Of a DNA stretch of 7,983 nucleotides, positions 1 to 6,854 are shown one piece after another. The translations under genes and the position numbers were made by a program. Origin of the DNA: Bacteroidota bacterium (GTDB taxonomy: Bacteria; Bacteroidota; Rhodothermia; Rhodothermales; UBA10348); assembly GCA_018623785.1 (NCBI GenBank), contig JAAZVD010000060.1, positions 1-7,983 of the forward strand, read 5' to 3'. Each line of letters begins with the position of its first letter. The first letter of the stretch is position 1. The notes beneath the pieces were generated by a model, which saw only the letters and a list, made by a program, of their open reading frames with translations, ran no database searches and was not told where the DNA came from.

Positions 1-251
1 AATGCCCGTCGACGATCAGGGTCCAAGAGCTCTCTAGCGTGCATGAATTCCTCTGACATCTCGTCGCGTCCAAGCTGCTCGCTCAGCCACTCACGCTCGA
101 GGAATGCCATGATGGACAGACCGTATTCCTTTTCAAAGTAAGACATCAGCGCAGTGGCATTGGCTTGAGCGGGATCGGTGGATACTCCCACATTCGTCAG
201 GAAGGAGTGAACTTTGAGGGTTAGGCTGTCGAGTATGGGTCCGGGCATCAT
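1..251 (-). CDS. Unrecognised protein, N-terminal part, runs off the left edge
   Basis: An open reading frame on the minus strand begins at ATG 251 (a second ATG follows directly at 248) and stays open for 83 codons to the window edge, so only the N-terminus is visible. The translation starts MMPGPILDSLTLKVHSFLTN and continues with an acidic, helix-prone stretch containing YFEKEYGLSIMAFLEREWL and ending in LLDPDRRRA. I see no signal peptide, membrane segment, cysteine or known catalytic motif, and I do not recognise the family. The composition (many Glu, Leu and Met, balanced charge) looks like a real soluble helical protein. There is no Shine-Dalgarno sequence before either ATG, as is common in this window. 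It is transcribed in the same direction as the STAS gene but is separated from it by a strong terminator, so it probably has its own promoter. The start is uncertain by a few codons. Confidence 0.6.
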   Translation of the reverse strand, partial: MMPGPILDSLTLKVHSFLTNVGVSTDPAQANATALMSYFEKEYGLSIMAFLEREWLSEQLGRDEMSEEFMHARELLDPDRRRA

Positions 252-283
252 AGCGTGGGAATAACAGGATAGATCGTGTATTC

Positions 284-311
284 CGTATCGACCTACTCAG
301 CTGTGTGTTAA
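284..311 (-). promoter_or_regulatory. Tentative sigma-70-like promoter for the left-edge gene
   Basis: Read on the minus strand, TTAACA (306-311, five of six to TTGACA) is followed after 16 bases by GATACG (284-289, three of six to TATAAT). It lies about 30 bases upstream of the ATG at 251 and downstream of the terminator at 371-397, which is where a promoter for this gene is needed. The -10 match is weak, so this is only a candidate. Confidence 0.25.
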
Positions 312-370
312 GTCTCTGTTGCACGTGGCCGCAACGCTTTGGTAGGGTAGGGGCGGAGAAATGAAAAAAA

Positions 371-397
371 GGCGCGCGTCCCGAGGGGACGCGCGCC
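371..397 (-). terminator. Intrinsic terminator of the STAS gene
   Basis: A perfect 12-bp inverted repeat, GGCGCGCGTCCC (371-382) and GGGACGCGCGCC (386-397), encloses a three-base loop. On the minus strand the stem is followed by seven T residues (complement of 364-370), the classical rho-independent layout. It begins 39 bases after the stop codon of the STAS gene at 437. On the plus strand it is followed by only four T residues and has no gene upstream, so its main role is to end the minus-strand STAS transcript and insulate the gene at 1-251. Confidence 0.9.
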
Positions 398-436
398 TTT
401 TCTCTGGGTTCTAAAGACCGTATGCGCAATTCAGTT

Positions 437-778
437 CTACCGCATCGAGGCAGCAGCCTCCTCCACGGTGTCATATTCTTCAAAAACGGGCCCCAGAAGG
501 CGCGTGAGCAGGAAGAGATTCTTGATTCGCTCTTGCATGCCCGCCAGTTTGACATCTCCGTCTACCTTCTTCATGGACGTGAAGGCACCGATAAGCGCGC
601 CAATGCCTGAGGAATCCATGAAGTCTGCCTTCGACAGATCAATAACGACATGGGTCTTGCCGGCTTCCTTGAGCTCCTCGATGGTTTCTTTGAAGGCCTG
701 TCCCTCCAGACTCCCCAGGAATTTGCCCGTAATGCGGATGACGATGGTCTGGTATGCTTCGCTGGTTGAAAAAGGCAT
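437..778 (-). CDS. STAS-domain protein, anti-sigma factor antagonist type
   Basis: A 113-residue cytoplasmic protein that is essentially one STAS domain. The family relays a phosphorylation-dependent signal: the unphosphorylated antagonist binds an anti-sigma factor kinase and frees its sigma factor or other partner. The diagnostic stretch is ADFMDSSGIGAL (residues 51-62). The serine just before the glycine, S57, aligns with the phosphorylated serine of Bacillus SpoIIAA. The VVIDLS strand before it (44-49) and the C-terminal TVEEAAASM helix are also typical. I chose ATG 778 because homologous domains begin near MPFSTSEAYQ. The longer frame from ATG 847 would place its start codon inside the -35 box of the best promoter and adds residues that do not look like STAS sequence. 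No anti-sigma kinase or phosphatase gene is adjacent, so the partner is unknown. The gene is transcribed alone, divergently from the exporter genes, and ends at a strong terminator. Confidence 0.88.
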   Translation of the reverse strand: MPFSTSEAYQTIVIRITGKFLGSLEGQAFKETIEELKEAGKTHVVIDLSKADFMDSSGIGALIGAFTSMKKVDGDVKLAGMQERIKNLFLLTRLLGPVFEEYDTVEEAAASMR

Positions 779-818
779 GCTGCAGGAGTGATGTGTGACA
801 ATCCATTGAGGAGGACGG

Positions 819-847
819 ATGCTACCCCGCACGCCAACAATAATCAA
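819..847 (-). promoter_or_regulatory. Candidate sigma-70-type promoter of the STAS gene
   Basis: On the minus strand TTGATT (842-847) and TAGCAT (819-824) are separated by exactly 17 bases. Each matches four of six consensus positions. Transcription would start near 812, giving a leader of about 35 bases before ATG 778. This placement supports the shorter STAS start. In the rest of 779-1015, the divergent intergenic region, I found no convincing plus-strand promoter for the exporter genes. Confidence 0.45.
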
Positions 848-1015
848 GGATCACGGGGGAATTTAGCGTGCGAAAGGTCACGAGCTCTCTACCGCATGGT
901 GCACAACGCCCCGGCCGGCGGCATGGATCTGTGGCTTCGTTGAAGCGTTGAGCCGAAAGTCCCGCGGTCGGAGGCACGTACAGCCCCGGGCGTCCTTAAC
1001 GATCGAATCGGCTGC

Positions 1016-2818
1016 ATGCATTCCCTTCGGCGGCTCAACGTCTACTACTGGCAATACAAGCACCTCTTTATCCCCGGGTTGCTGTGTGCCGTGGCCTCTG
1101 CCGTATTTGCGATTATCGTACCCATGGTGGTACGTCAGGCCATCGACAGTATCCCCCGCTTTGTAGCTACCTACAAGGCCTTCGAGGGCACCGCCTTGGA
1201 CGCGGTCGTCTACGCACACGCGTTCGTCTCGCTGGCCACATTCGGTTTCGTTGTGCTGGTGTTGAGTCTCGGAAGTGGTCTTTTCTCCTTCCTGATGAGG
1301 CAGACGCTGGTGGTGGCCTCGCGCCACGTTGAGTACGATCTTAGGAACCGGCTCTTTGCCAAGCTTCAGGCGCTATCCTACGATTTTTATCTGAAGCATG
1401 CGACGGGTGACCTTATTACCCGGTCCACCAGCGATATCGAGCATGTGCGTCGTTATATCGGGCCGGCGGTCATGTACACCACCAGAGCCGGTGTTGTGAT
1501 CCTGACGGCATTGTCAGTCATGTTCTGGATTTCTCCCAGGCTGACATTGTTTACCCTGATCCCGATGCCTTTCCTGGCTGTATCCGTGTTTTTCGTGGCT
1601 CGAATGGTTCACACGCGTTCGGATGCATTACAGAAGCAGTATTCCCGTCTAACATCCCGTGTGCAGGAGGCCCTATCCGGCATTCGCGTGCTCAAGGCGT
1701 ACGCCAGAGAGGAAAGTGAAGCGGGCGCCTTTGACGAAGAAAGTTCGGCATATCGTCACCGTAGTCTGCGTTTGGCCATGGTGGAAGCAGCATGGCGACC
1801 TGTTTTCGTGACCTTGGTCGGTGCCTCCACCTTGATCGTAGTCTGGATTGGCGGCGCGCTTGCCATGGCGGGAGAGATCACGATCGGCAACATTGCCGAA
1901 TACATCATCTACGTAGCGCTCATGACCTGGCCTGTGGCTGCCATGGGATTTGTCATCACCATGGTTCAACGGGCGGCTGCTTCAATGAGCCGTCTCAATG
2001 AAATCCTGGATACGGAGCCGTCCATCGCCTCCGCCTCCGGATCGGAGGCAGACGGCAGTGTCGTTGAGGGCCGAATTACCTTCCGTGGTGTCGGTTTTCG
2101 CCATCCAAACAGCGGTGTCAAAGCTCTCCAGGATATCAGCATCGATGTTCCGGCCGGCACTACGTTGGCTGTTGTTGGGCGTACTGGATCAGGAAAGACG
2201 ACGCTTGTAGAAATGATTCCGCGCCTGCTCGACGTCGAAGAGGGGGTTCTGGAGATTGATGGCAAGGATATCCGGGCGTGGCCCTTGGACATCCTGCGGG
2301 GTGCCATCGGGTATGTACCCCAGGATGTTTTCCTGTTTTCGGATACCATCGCCAACAATATTGCCTTTGGTCACATGGAGGCTGATCAGGATGCTGTCCG
2401 GAAAGCAGCGTCTGAGGCCGACCTTCTGGACAACGTCGATTCGTTCAAGGATGGCTTCGAGACCTATGTGGGCGAGCGAGGTATCACGCTTTCCGGTGGG
2501 CAGAAGCAACGTGCATCCATTGCGCGTGCACTCCTGCGCAGGCCGAGTATTCTGATCCTGGATGATGCCCTTTCCGCCGTGGACGTCAATACAGAACGGA
2601 TCATTCTCGGGCACTTGAAGGGGCACTTCGGGAAACGGACCATCATCATTGTCAGCCATCGGATTTCGGCGGTTCAGGACGCTGATCAGATTGTTGTACT
2701 TGAAGAAGGGTGTATTGTCGAAAGAGGAACCCACTCCGAGCTGGTAGATCAGGGTGGTTTTTATGCCTCGCTATATCTCAAACAGCAGTTGGAGCAGGAA
2801 GTGGAGGCCTACCAGTGA
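1016..2818 (+). CDS. ABC exporter half-transporter, degenerate-site subunit (MdlA-like)
   Basis: A 600-residue fused permease-ATPase of the type IV (MsbA/Mdl-like) exporter class, in the inner membrane. Six hydrophobic segments lie near residues 18-39, 70-94, 157-172, 176-196, 263-286 and 293-316. The ATPase domain follows: Walker A GRTGSGKTT (388-396), Q-loop Q436, signature LSGGQ (492-496), Walker B ILILD (512-516), D-loop SAVD (520-523) and switch histidine H548. The residue after Walker B is D517 instead of the catalytic glutamate, giving LDDALSAVD as in MdlA-type subunits. The A-loop position is H363, where the partner has tyrosine. These changes mark it as the subunit contributing a degenerate ATP site. 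It overlaps the next gene by four bases, so the two are translationally coupled and should form a heterodimer. ATG 1016 fits the family N-terminus but has no Shine-Dalgarno sequence. The substrate cannot be told from sequence: lipid, drug or peptide are all possible. Confidence 0.93.
   Translation: MHSLRRLNVYYWQYKHLFIPGLLCAVASAVFAIIVPMVVRQAIDSIPRFVATYKAFEGTALDAVVYAHAFVSLATFGFVVLVLSLGSGLFSFLMRQTLVVASRHVEYDLRNRLFAKLQALSYDFYLKHATGDLITRSTSDIEHVRRYIGPAVMYTTRAGVVILTALSVMFWISPRLTLFTLIPMPFLAVSVFFVARMVHTRSDALQKQYSRLTSRVQEALSGIRVLKAYAREESEAGAFDEESSAYRHRSLRLAMVEAAWRPVFVTLVGASTLIVVWIGGALAMAGEITIGNIAEYIIYVALMTWPVAAMGFVITMVQRAAASMSRLNEILDTEPSIASASGSEADGSVVEGRITFRGVGFRHPNSGVKALQDISIDVPAGTTLAVVGRTGSGKTTLVEMIPRLLDVEEGVLEIDGKDIRAWPLDILRGAIGYVPQDVFLFSDTIANNIAFGHMEADQDAVRKAASEADLLDNVDSFKDGFETYVGERGITLSGGQKQRASIARALLRRPSILILDDALSAVDVNTERIILGHLKGHFGKRTIIIVSHRISAVQDADQIVVLEEGCIVERGTHSELVDQGGFYASLYLKQQLEQEVEAYQ
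2803..2807 (+). promoter_or_regulatory. Ribosome binding site deciding the GTG start of the second exporter gene
   Basis: GGAGG sits seven bases before GTG 2815, inside the last codons of the upstream gene. It is one of the few clear Shine-Dalgarno sequences in the window. It fixes the start of the second exporter gene at GTG 2815 instead of the upstream in-frame ATG at 2710, which would give a 105-bp overlap and a nonsense N-terminus. Confidence 0.8.
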
Positions 2819-4614
2819 GCAATAGGTCTCCCGGAAAAGTAGGTAGCCGACTGGATACCCATTTGCTTAGGCGCATTGTCGGCTACCTCATGCCCTATAA
2901 GGGATGGGTAGTGCTTGCATTCATAACGGTCATGACGGCCGCCTACCTTGGACCCCTCGTTCCGAAACTGGTACAGGTCACGATTGATCGCGAAATAGTC
3001 GAAGGCGATGTATCGGGTCTACGGCGGATGGTGGGCATTCTCTTTGCTATTGTTGCGGCCGAGGGCCTTCTGGCCTTTGTCAATGCCTACATGACCCAGT
3101 GGATCGGTCAGCAGGCCATTTTTGACCTGCGAACGAAAGTATACCGGCATGTCCAGCGGCAGTCACTTCGTTTTTTTGACACCAGGCCCATCGGACAACT
3201 TATAACGCGGGTTACAAGCGATGTCGAATCCCTCTCCCAAGTACTTTCGGCCGGTGTTGTGACCATCCTGGGAGATCTCTTCAAGTTGATCTTCATCGCC
3301 TGGTTCATGTTCAGCCTGAACTGGCAACTGGCGCTGGTCACGATCTCGGTCATGCCCATCATGATCTATGCCACATTCTGGTTCAAGCGCAAGGTGCGGG
3401 ATGCCTACCGTGATACGCGCAAGCAGGTGGCACGGCTCAATTCGTTCTTGCAGGAGCACGTTACGGGCATGCGCATTGTCCAGCTCTTTAGCCGGGAAAG
3501 AGAAGAGATGAGGCGCTTTACAAGCATCAATGATGATCATCGCCAGGCGCATATCAAGACTATTTTCTACTTCGCCCTGTTCTGGCCCATGGTGGACTTG
3601 GTAGCCTCAGCTGCCCTCGGACTCGTCTTGTGGTACGGTGGTCTTTCGGCTATGGAGGGTGGCGTCACGGTTGGGGTGCTGGTAGCCTTCATTCAGTACG
3701 CACGCCGCTTCTTCGAGCCGATTCGAAACCTGTCAGATCAGTTCAACACCCTGCAGAGTGCCATGGCCGGGGCGGAACGGATCTTTGGACTCCTCGATAC
3801 GGATATGGCCATACCGGAACGCGGGGAGCCAGCTGAGTGGTCGAACGTCAGGGGGCGCATCGAATTCCGGAATGTATGGTTTTCCTACGACCCTGAAACG
3901 GATCCGCAGGATGATGATGCCGACTGGATTCTGCGGGATGTGAGTTTTGTGGTTGAGCCCGGGCAGTCTCTGGCCATTGTGGGCGCTACGGGAGCGGGCA
4001 AGACGACCATCATCAATCTTTTGCTGCGCTTCTACGAGATTCAGCGGGGCAGTATTCTCGTAGATGACATCGACATCACGTCGCTGCCCCTCGGTACGCT
4101 ACGGCACCATATCGGGTTGGTGCTGCAGGACGTATTCCTGTTTTCAGGTACTGTCAGGGACAATATTACCCTGCGTAATGCCCGGATAACGGATGACGAT
4201 GTGCAAAAAGCGGCCGATGCCATCAACGCCACGCCCTTCATCACGCGTCTTACTCATGGGTATGATCAGCAGGTGCGCGAGCGGGGCATGACGCTTTCCC
4301 ATGGCCAACGTCAGCTCATATCGTTTCTCAGGGCCCTTGTCTATGACCCGCGTATCCTCGTGCTGGACGAGGCCACATCGAGCGTCGATACGGAGACAGA
4401 AGAAGTCATCCAGAATGCGCTCGAGACGCTGATGTCGGGCCGCACTTCCATTGCCATCGCCCATCGGCTGTCCACCGTGCAACATGCCAACCAGATCCTG
4501 GTCATGCACCGCGGATATGTCCGTGAGCGCGGAACGCACCAGGAGTTGATTGCCTCCGATGGGCTCTACCGCCGTCTGTACGAACTGCAGTACAAAGAGC
4601 AGGAAGCTGCATGA
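2815..4614 (+). CDS. ABC exporter half-transporter, catalytic-site subunit (MdlB-like)
   Basis: A 599-residue type IV exporter half, the partner of the preceding gene. The start is GTG 2815, overlapping the upstream TGA as GTGA and preceded by a good GGAGG. Membrane segments lie near residues 32-54, 72-92, 148-167, 171-190, 250-275 and 283-297. The ATPase domain has A-loop Y358, Walker A GATGAGKT (390-397), Q438, Walker B ILVLD (514-518) with intact catalytic E519, D-loop SSVD and switch H550. The signature is LSHGQ (494-498) instead of LSGGQ. In a heterodimer each ATP site pairs Walker motifs of one subunit with the signature of the other. This subunit's Walker motifs plus the partner's LSGGQ make the active site, while its LSHGQ completes the degenerate one. 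A short acidic insertion (ETDPQDDDAD, 361-370) follows the A-loop. It ends 19 bases before the convergent thioredoxin-like gene, with no visible terminator between them. Confidence 0.93.
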   Translation: MSNRSPGKVGSRLDTHLLRRIVGYLMPYKGWVVLAFITVMTAAYLGPLVPKLVQVTIDREIVEGDVSGLRRMVGILFAIVAAEGLLAFVNAYMTQWIGQQAIFDLRTKVYRHVQRQSLRFFDTRPIGQLITRVTSDVESLSQVLSAGVVTILGDLFKLIFIAWFMFSLNWQLALVTISVMPIMIYATFWFKRKVRDAYRDTRKQVARLNSFLQEHVTGMRIVQLFSREREEMRRFTSINDDHRQAHIKTIFYFALFWPMVDLVASAALGLVLWYGGLSAMEGGVTVGVLVAFIQYARRFFEPIRNLSDQFNTLQSAMAGAERIFGLLDTDMAIPERGEPAEWSNVRGRIEFRNVWFSYDPETDPQDDDADWILRDVSFVVEPGQSLAIVGATGAGKTTIINLLLRFYEIQRGSILVDDIDITSLPLGTLRHHIGLVLQDVFLFSGTVRDNITLRNARITDDDVQKAADAINATPFITRLTHGYDQQVRERGMTLSHGQRQLISFLRALVYDPRILVLDEATSSVDTETEEVIQNALETLMSGRTSIAIAHRLSTVQHANQILVMHRGYVRERGTHQELIASDGLYRRLYELQYKEQEAA

Positions 4615-4633
4615 TCCGCACGTCAACTAGCTC

Positions 4634-5434
4634 TTAATAGAGCCACATGTCAAAGGTGCGCCGGTGACGTGTGGATACGGGATGCGCCGGTCCAAGCAGC
4701 GTGAAGATGGCTACACCCAGCTTGCGGGCAGCATCGTCTCCGTAATACCGATCTGTCTTCAGCACTTCGATCAGATCCTGGATAGCAGCATCCGGATTGC
4801 CGGCGTAGAGGGCATGCACGGCCCGGGCATATGTATTAGCGCCCGCACCTTCGGGGAATGGCTCGTGGGTCAGCGCAAGCAGGGTCCGAACAGCCTCTGC
4901 AATCTGCACGAATCGGGGCTCTCCCGTGACAGCCATATCGGCCAATTGCAACGCGCGCTCCGGATCCTCAAGGGCCACCAGAGCAGCCATGTGACCGGCC
5001 GCTGCCGGATTCGTGGGCTCCAGTTCCAGAATACGTTCGAGGCGAACGCGAGCATCGGTCAGATTACCCTCATCCAGGAGTGATTCGACCTCCATCATGA
5101 GCTCTTTCGTCTCGCCTGGGAGTGCCTTTTCGAGCCATTGACGGATAGCCGGTTCGGGCAGGGCACCGGTAAACTCGTCGATGACGTCCCCCTTGTAGAA
5201 CATCTTGACAGAAGGAATGCCCCGGACGCCGTACTGCATGGCTTCGGCCTGGAACTGGTCAGAATTGACCTTGGCCAGGGTCCATTTGTCAGCCTGTTCA
5301 TGGGCCAGTTTCTCAATGACCGGTCCCAATACCCGGCACGGCCCACACCATGGAGCCCAGAAATCAACAACTACCGGCCCATGTTGGCTGGCATCGAGTA
5401 CGTCTTCTTGAAAGCTTTGAACGTCAAATCCCAT
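4634..5434 (-). CDS. ybbN: Thioredoxin-TPR protein, YbbN/CnoX family
   Basis: A 266-residue cytoplasmic protein with an N-terminal thioredoxin fold (about 1-108) and a C-terminal TPR-like helical region (about 110-266). The redox motif is WCGPC (29-33), preceded by VVVDFWAP, with the cis-proline in GIPS (P74). The helical region includes a LLDEGNLTDARVRLERILEL repeat (119-138) and a second one around 203-224 (ARAVHALYAGNPDAAIQDLI). In this family E. coli CnoX (YbbN) holds unfolded clients during oxidative stress and passes them to GroEL. As I recall the E. coli sequence, its active site is SxxC, so an intact CxxC suggests real oxidoreductase capacity here. The last residues (RHRRTFDMWLY) resemble the E. 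coli tail, which contacts GroEL. ATG 5434 is chosen because the thioredoxin fold starts at MGFDVQSFQE; the 34 upstream residues from 5536 have no family character. It has no signal peptide. Confidence 0.9.
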   Translation of the reverse strand: MGFDVQSFQEDVLDASQHGPVVVDFWAPWCGPCRVLGPVIEKLAHEQADKWTLAKVNSDQFQAEAMQYGVRGIPSVKMFYKGDVIDEFTGALPEPAIRQWLEKALPGETKELMMEVESLLDEGNLTDARVRLERILELEPTNPAAAGHMAALVALEDPERALQLADMAVTGEPRFVQIAEAVRTLLALTHEPFPEGAGANTYARAVHALYAGNPDAAIQDLIEVLKTDRYYGDDAARKLGVAIFTLLGPAHPVSTRHRRTFDMWLY

Positions 5435-5466
5435 AACGCGAGGTATTTTCGAGCTGAAAACCTGAG

Positions 5467-5474
5467 CAAAACTA
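5467..5474 (-). promoter_or_regulatory. Candidate Bacteroidetes-type -7 box for the YbbN/CnoX gene
   Basis: On the minus strand TAGTTTTG matches the TAnnTTTG -7 consensus of Bacteroidetes housekeeping promoters at every fixed position. It lies 32 bases upstream of ATG 5434 in the divergent intergenic region. No TTG-type -33 box is visible about 20 bases further upstream, and an eight-base match can occur by chance, so this stays tentative. Confidence 0.35.
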
Positions 5475-5564
5475 AACAGTTCGAGTCTGTGCTCCGGAAT
5501 CCCCGGTCGCTTGCCCAGGATTCCCGACCATCCCAACGCGTCGGGATAGACCCCGCTGTCGGGA

Positions 5565-5590
5565 CCGGTCGAACGCCGTAGGTCGACCGG
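5565..5590 (+). repeat. Inverted repeat abutting the start of the lipoprotein gene
   Basis: CCGGTCGA (5565-5572) and TCGACCGG (5583-5590) are perfect 8-bp inverted arms around a 10-base loop, ending three bases before ATG 5594. Just upstream, GTCGGGA occurs twice in direct orientation (5540-5546 and 5558-5564) and once inverted (TCCCGAC, 5522-5528). If transcribed, the stem would cover the ribosome-binding area of the first ATG; at DNA level it could be an operator. No function is established. Confidence 0.5.
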
Positions 5591-5593
5591 GAA

Positions 5594-6745
5594 ATGAACC
5601 GCTCCATTTTACTTGCCTACATCATGAAACTGCTCTCCTCGTTTGCGGGATTCGCATTCATCCTGTTTTCTTCCCTTTTCCTTTCGGCATGTGGTCCCAC
5701 GCAGGAGCAAGCCGAAGCGTACGATGCTGCCGCTGATGTCCTTCGGTTTGAAGGCGAAGAGCATCTGCGCAATGTTCGGCAGTTGACCTTTGGTGGCAAC
5801 AACGCTGAGGCGTATTGGAGTTTTGATGACTCCAAGCTGGTTTTCCAGAGTGATTGGGACGCCATCAACGATCAGGGGTGTGACCAGATCTTCGTTATGG
5901 ACGTTGCCTCGGCCGGCTCCGGGTCCACGGAGGATTACGTCGAAGTGTCCACGGGAGAGGGCCGTACCACATGCAGCTATTTCCTTCCGGACGGACGGAT
6001 TATTTATGGATCTACCCATGAATCCGGTGCAGCCTGCCCGGCACCACTGCCTGGGCAATCCGGGGCCTATGTCTGGCCGATCTATCCTACCTACGACATT
6101 TATGTGGCTGAGGCCGATGGCTCGAACCCGGAAATCCTGATTGGGGGTGAGGGGTATGATACCGAAGCCACGGTTTCTCCCGACGGCAAGTGGATCGTAT
6201 TCACGTCCACGCGCAGTGGCGACTTGGAGCTCTGGCGCTACGAAATTGCAACGGGCGAGCTGCTGCAGCTGACCGATGAGCTCGGCTATGATGGTGGTGC
6301 CTTCTTTGGACCGAATTCTGACAAGATCGTATGGCGCGCCTCCCGTCCGACAGGAGAAGCAGCGGACACCTACCGCGAACTGCTGGCCAACGACGTCGTG
6401 GAGCCTGGAGCACTTAACATCTTCGTTGCGGACATCGACGGCAGTAACGTGCAGCAGGTCACAGATCTTCCTGGGGCGAACTGGGCACCGTTTTTCCATC
6501 CTTCGGGGGAGAAGGTCCTGTTTACGTCCAATCATCATCAGGACGGTGGCCGCGGTCGTGTTTTCGACATCTTCATGATCAACCTCGATGGTTCCGATAT
6601 GAAGCAGGTTACCCATTCGGGCACGTTTGACGGTTTTCCGATGTTCTCCAATGACGGCACCAAGATTGCCTTCTCAAGCAACCGTAATGTCGAAGGCGTG
6701 GAATCCCGCGATACGAACGTATTCGTAGCGGACTGGGTGGAATAG
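5594..6745 (+). CDS. Lipoprotein with TolB-like PD40 beta-propeller
   Basis: A 383-residue predicted lipoprotein. The N-terminus is a hydrophobic signal ending in lipobox LSAC, with the lipidated cysteine at C33, followed by a short linker and a WD40-like/PD40 beta-propeller. Propeller blades show the usual S-x-DG-x-(K/R)-hydrophobic-x-F-(T/S)-S pattern: around 64-86, 128-141 (FLPDGRIIYGSTH), 191-207 (SPDGKWIVFTSTRS), 236-250, 299-312 (FHPSGEKVLFTSN) and 347-363 (SNDGTKIAFSSNR). TADGSN/DIDGSN/NLDGSD-type turns separate them. PD40 propellers mediate protein binding in TolB and sit beside peptidase domains in S9 proteases; here there is no protease domain, no TolB N-terminal domain and no tol-pal genes nearby. 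It is therefore best called a TolB-like envelope protein of unknown partner. ATG 5624 (MKLLSSF) would give a more typical signal length and is a real alternative start. C96, C127 and C148 could form disulfides after export. Confidence 0.88.
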   Translation: MNRSILLAYIMKLLSSFAGFAFILFSSLFLSACGPTQEQAEAYDAAADVLRFEGEEHLRNVRQLTFGGNNAEAYWSFDDSKLVFQSDWDAINDQGCDQIFVMDVASAGSGSTEDYVEVSTGEGRTTCSYFLPDGRIIYGSTHESGAACPAPLPGQSGAYVWPIYPTYDIYVAEADGSNPEILIGGEGYDTEATVSPDGKWIVFTSTRSGDLELWRYEIATGELLQLTDELGYDGGAFFGPNSDKIVWRASRPTGEAADTYRELLANDVVEPGALNIFVADIDGSNVQQVTDLPGANWAPFFHPSGEKVLFTSNHHQDGGRGRVFDIFMINLDGSDMKQVTHSGTFDGFPMFSNDGTKIAFSSNRNVEGVESRDTNVFVADWVE

Positions 6746-6772
6746 CCCCGCTGGACTAAGTGCCTTGGCGTT

Positions 6773-6808
6773 TGCGGGCCGGCCGGGATGTTTCCCGGCC
6801 GGCCCGCA
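6773..6808 (+). terminator. Long GC-rich hairpin after the lipoprotein gene, probable terminator
   Basis: Perfect 16-bp inverted arms (6773-6788 and 6793-6808) enclose a TGTT loop, starting 27 bases after the stop at 6745. The stem is almost entirely G and C. No T-tract follows on either strand, so it is not a textbook intrinsic terminator. Its position at the 3' end of a single gene and before a new promoter region supports a role in termination or in protecting the mRNA 3' end. Confidence 0.6.
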
Positions 6809-6854
6809 TCCGTTCAGGCCTCCATCAGATCATGATCATCCCCCGGAACAAATA

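Noticed and set aside
314..333. GTTGC/GCAAC short inverted repeat upstream of the left-edge gene, considered as an operator
   Set aside because: Only five base pairs match around a non-symmetric centre, which is expected by chance.
133..555. A 140-codon minus-strand frame spanning the terminator and part of the STAS gene
   Set aside because: It runs through a strong intrinsic terminator and overlaps two better genes in other frames. The Arg/Ser-rich translation looks like a shadow frame.
2710..2814. N-terminal extension of the second exporter gene from ATG 2710
   Set aside because: It would overlap the first exporter gene by over 100 bases and add residues unlike the family. GTG 2815 has a good GGAGG and a coupling overlap.
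4615..4633. The 19-base gap between the convergent exporter and YbbN/CnoX genes, checked for a bidirectional terminator
   Set aside because: No inverted repeat or T-tract is visible. Any termination signal must lie inside the coding regions or be factor-dependent.
5609..6616. A 335-codon open frame on the minus strand, antisense to the propeller lipoprotein gene
   Set aside because: It is fully antisense to a clear lipoprotein gene with recognisable repeats. Its translation has no domain pattern and is explained by codon bias on the other strand.
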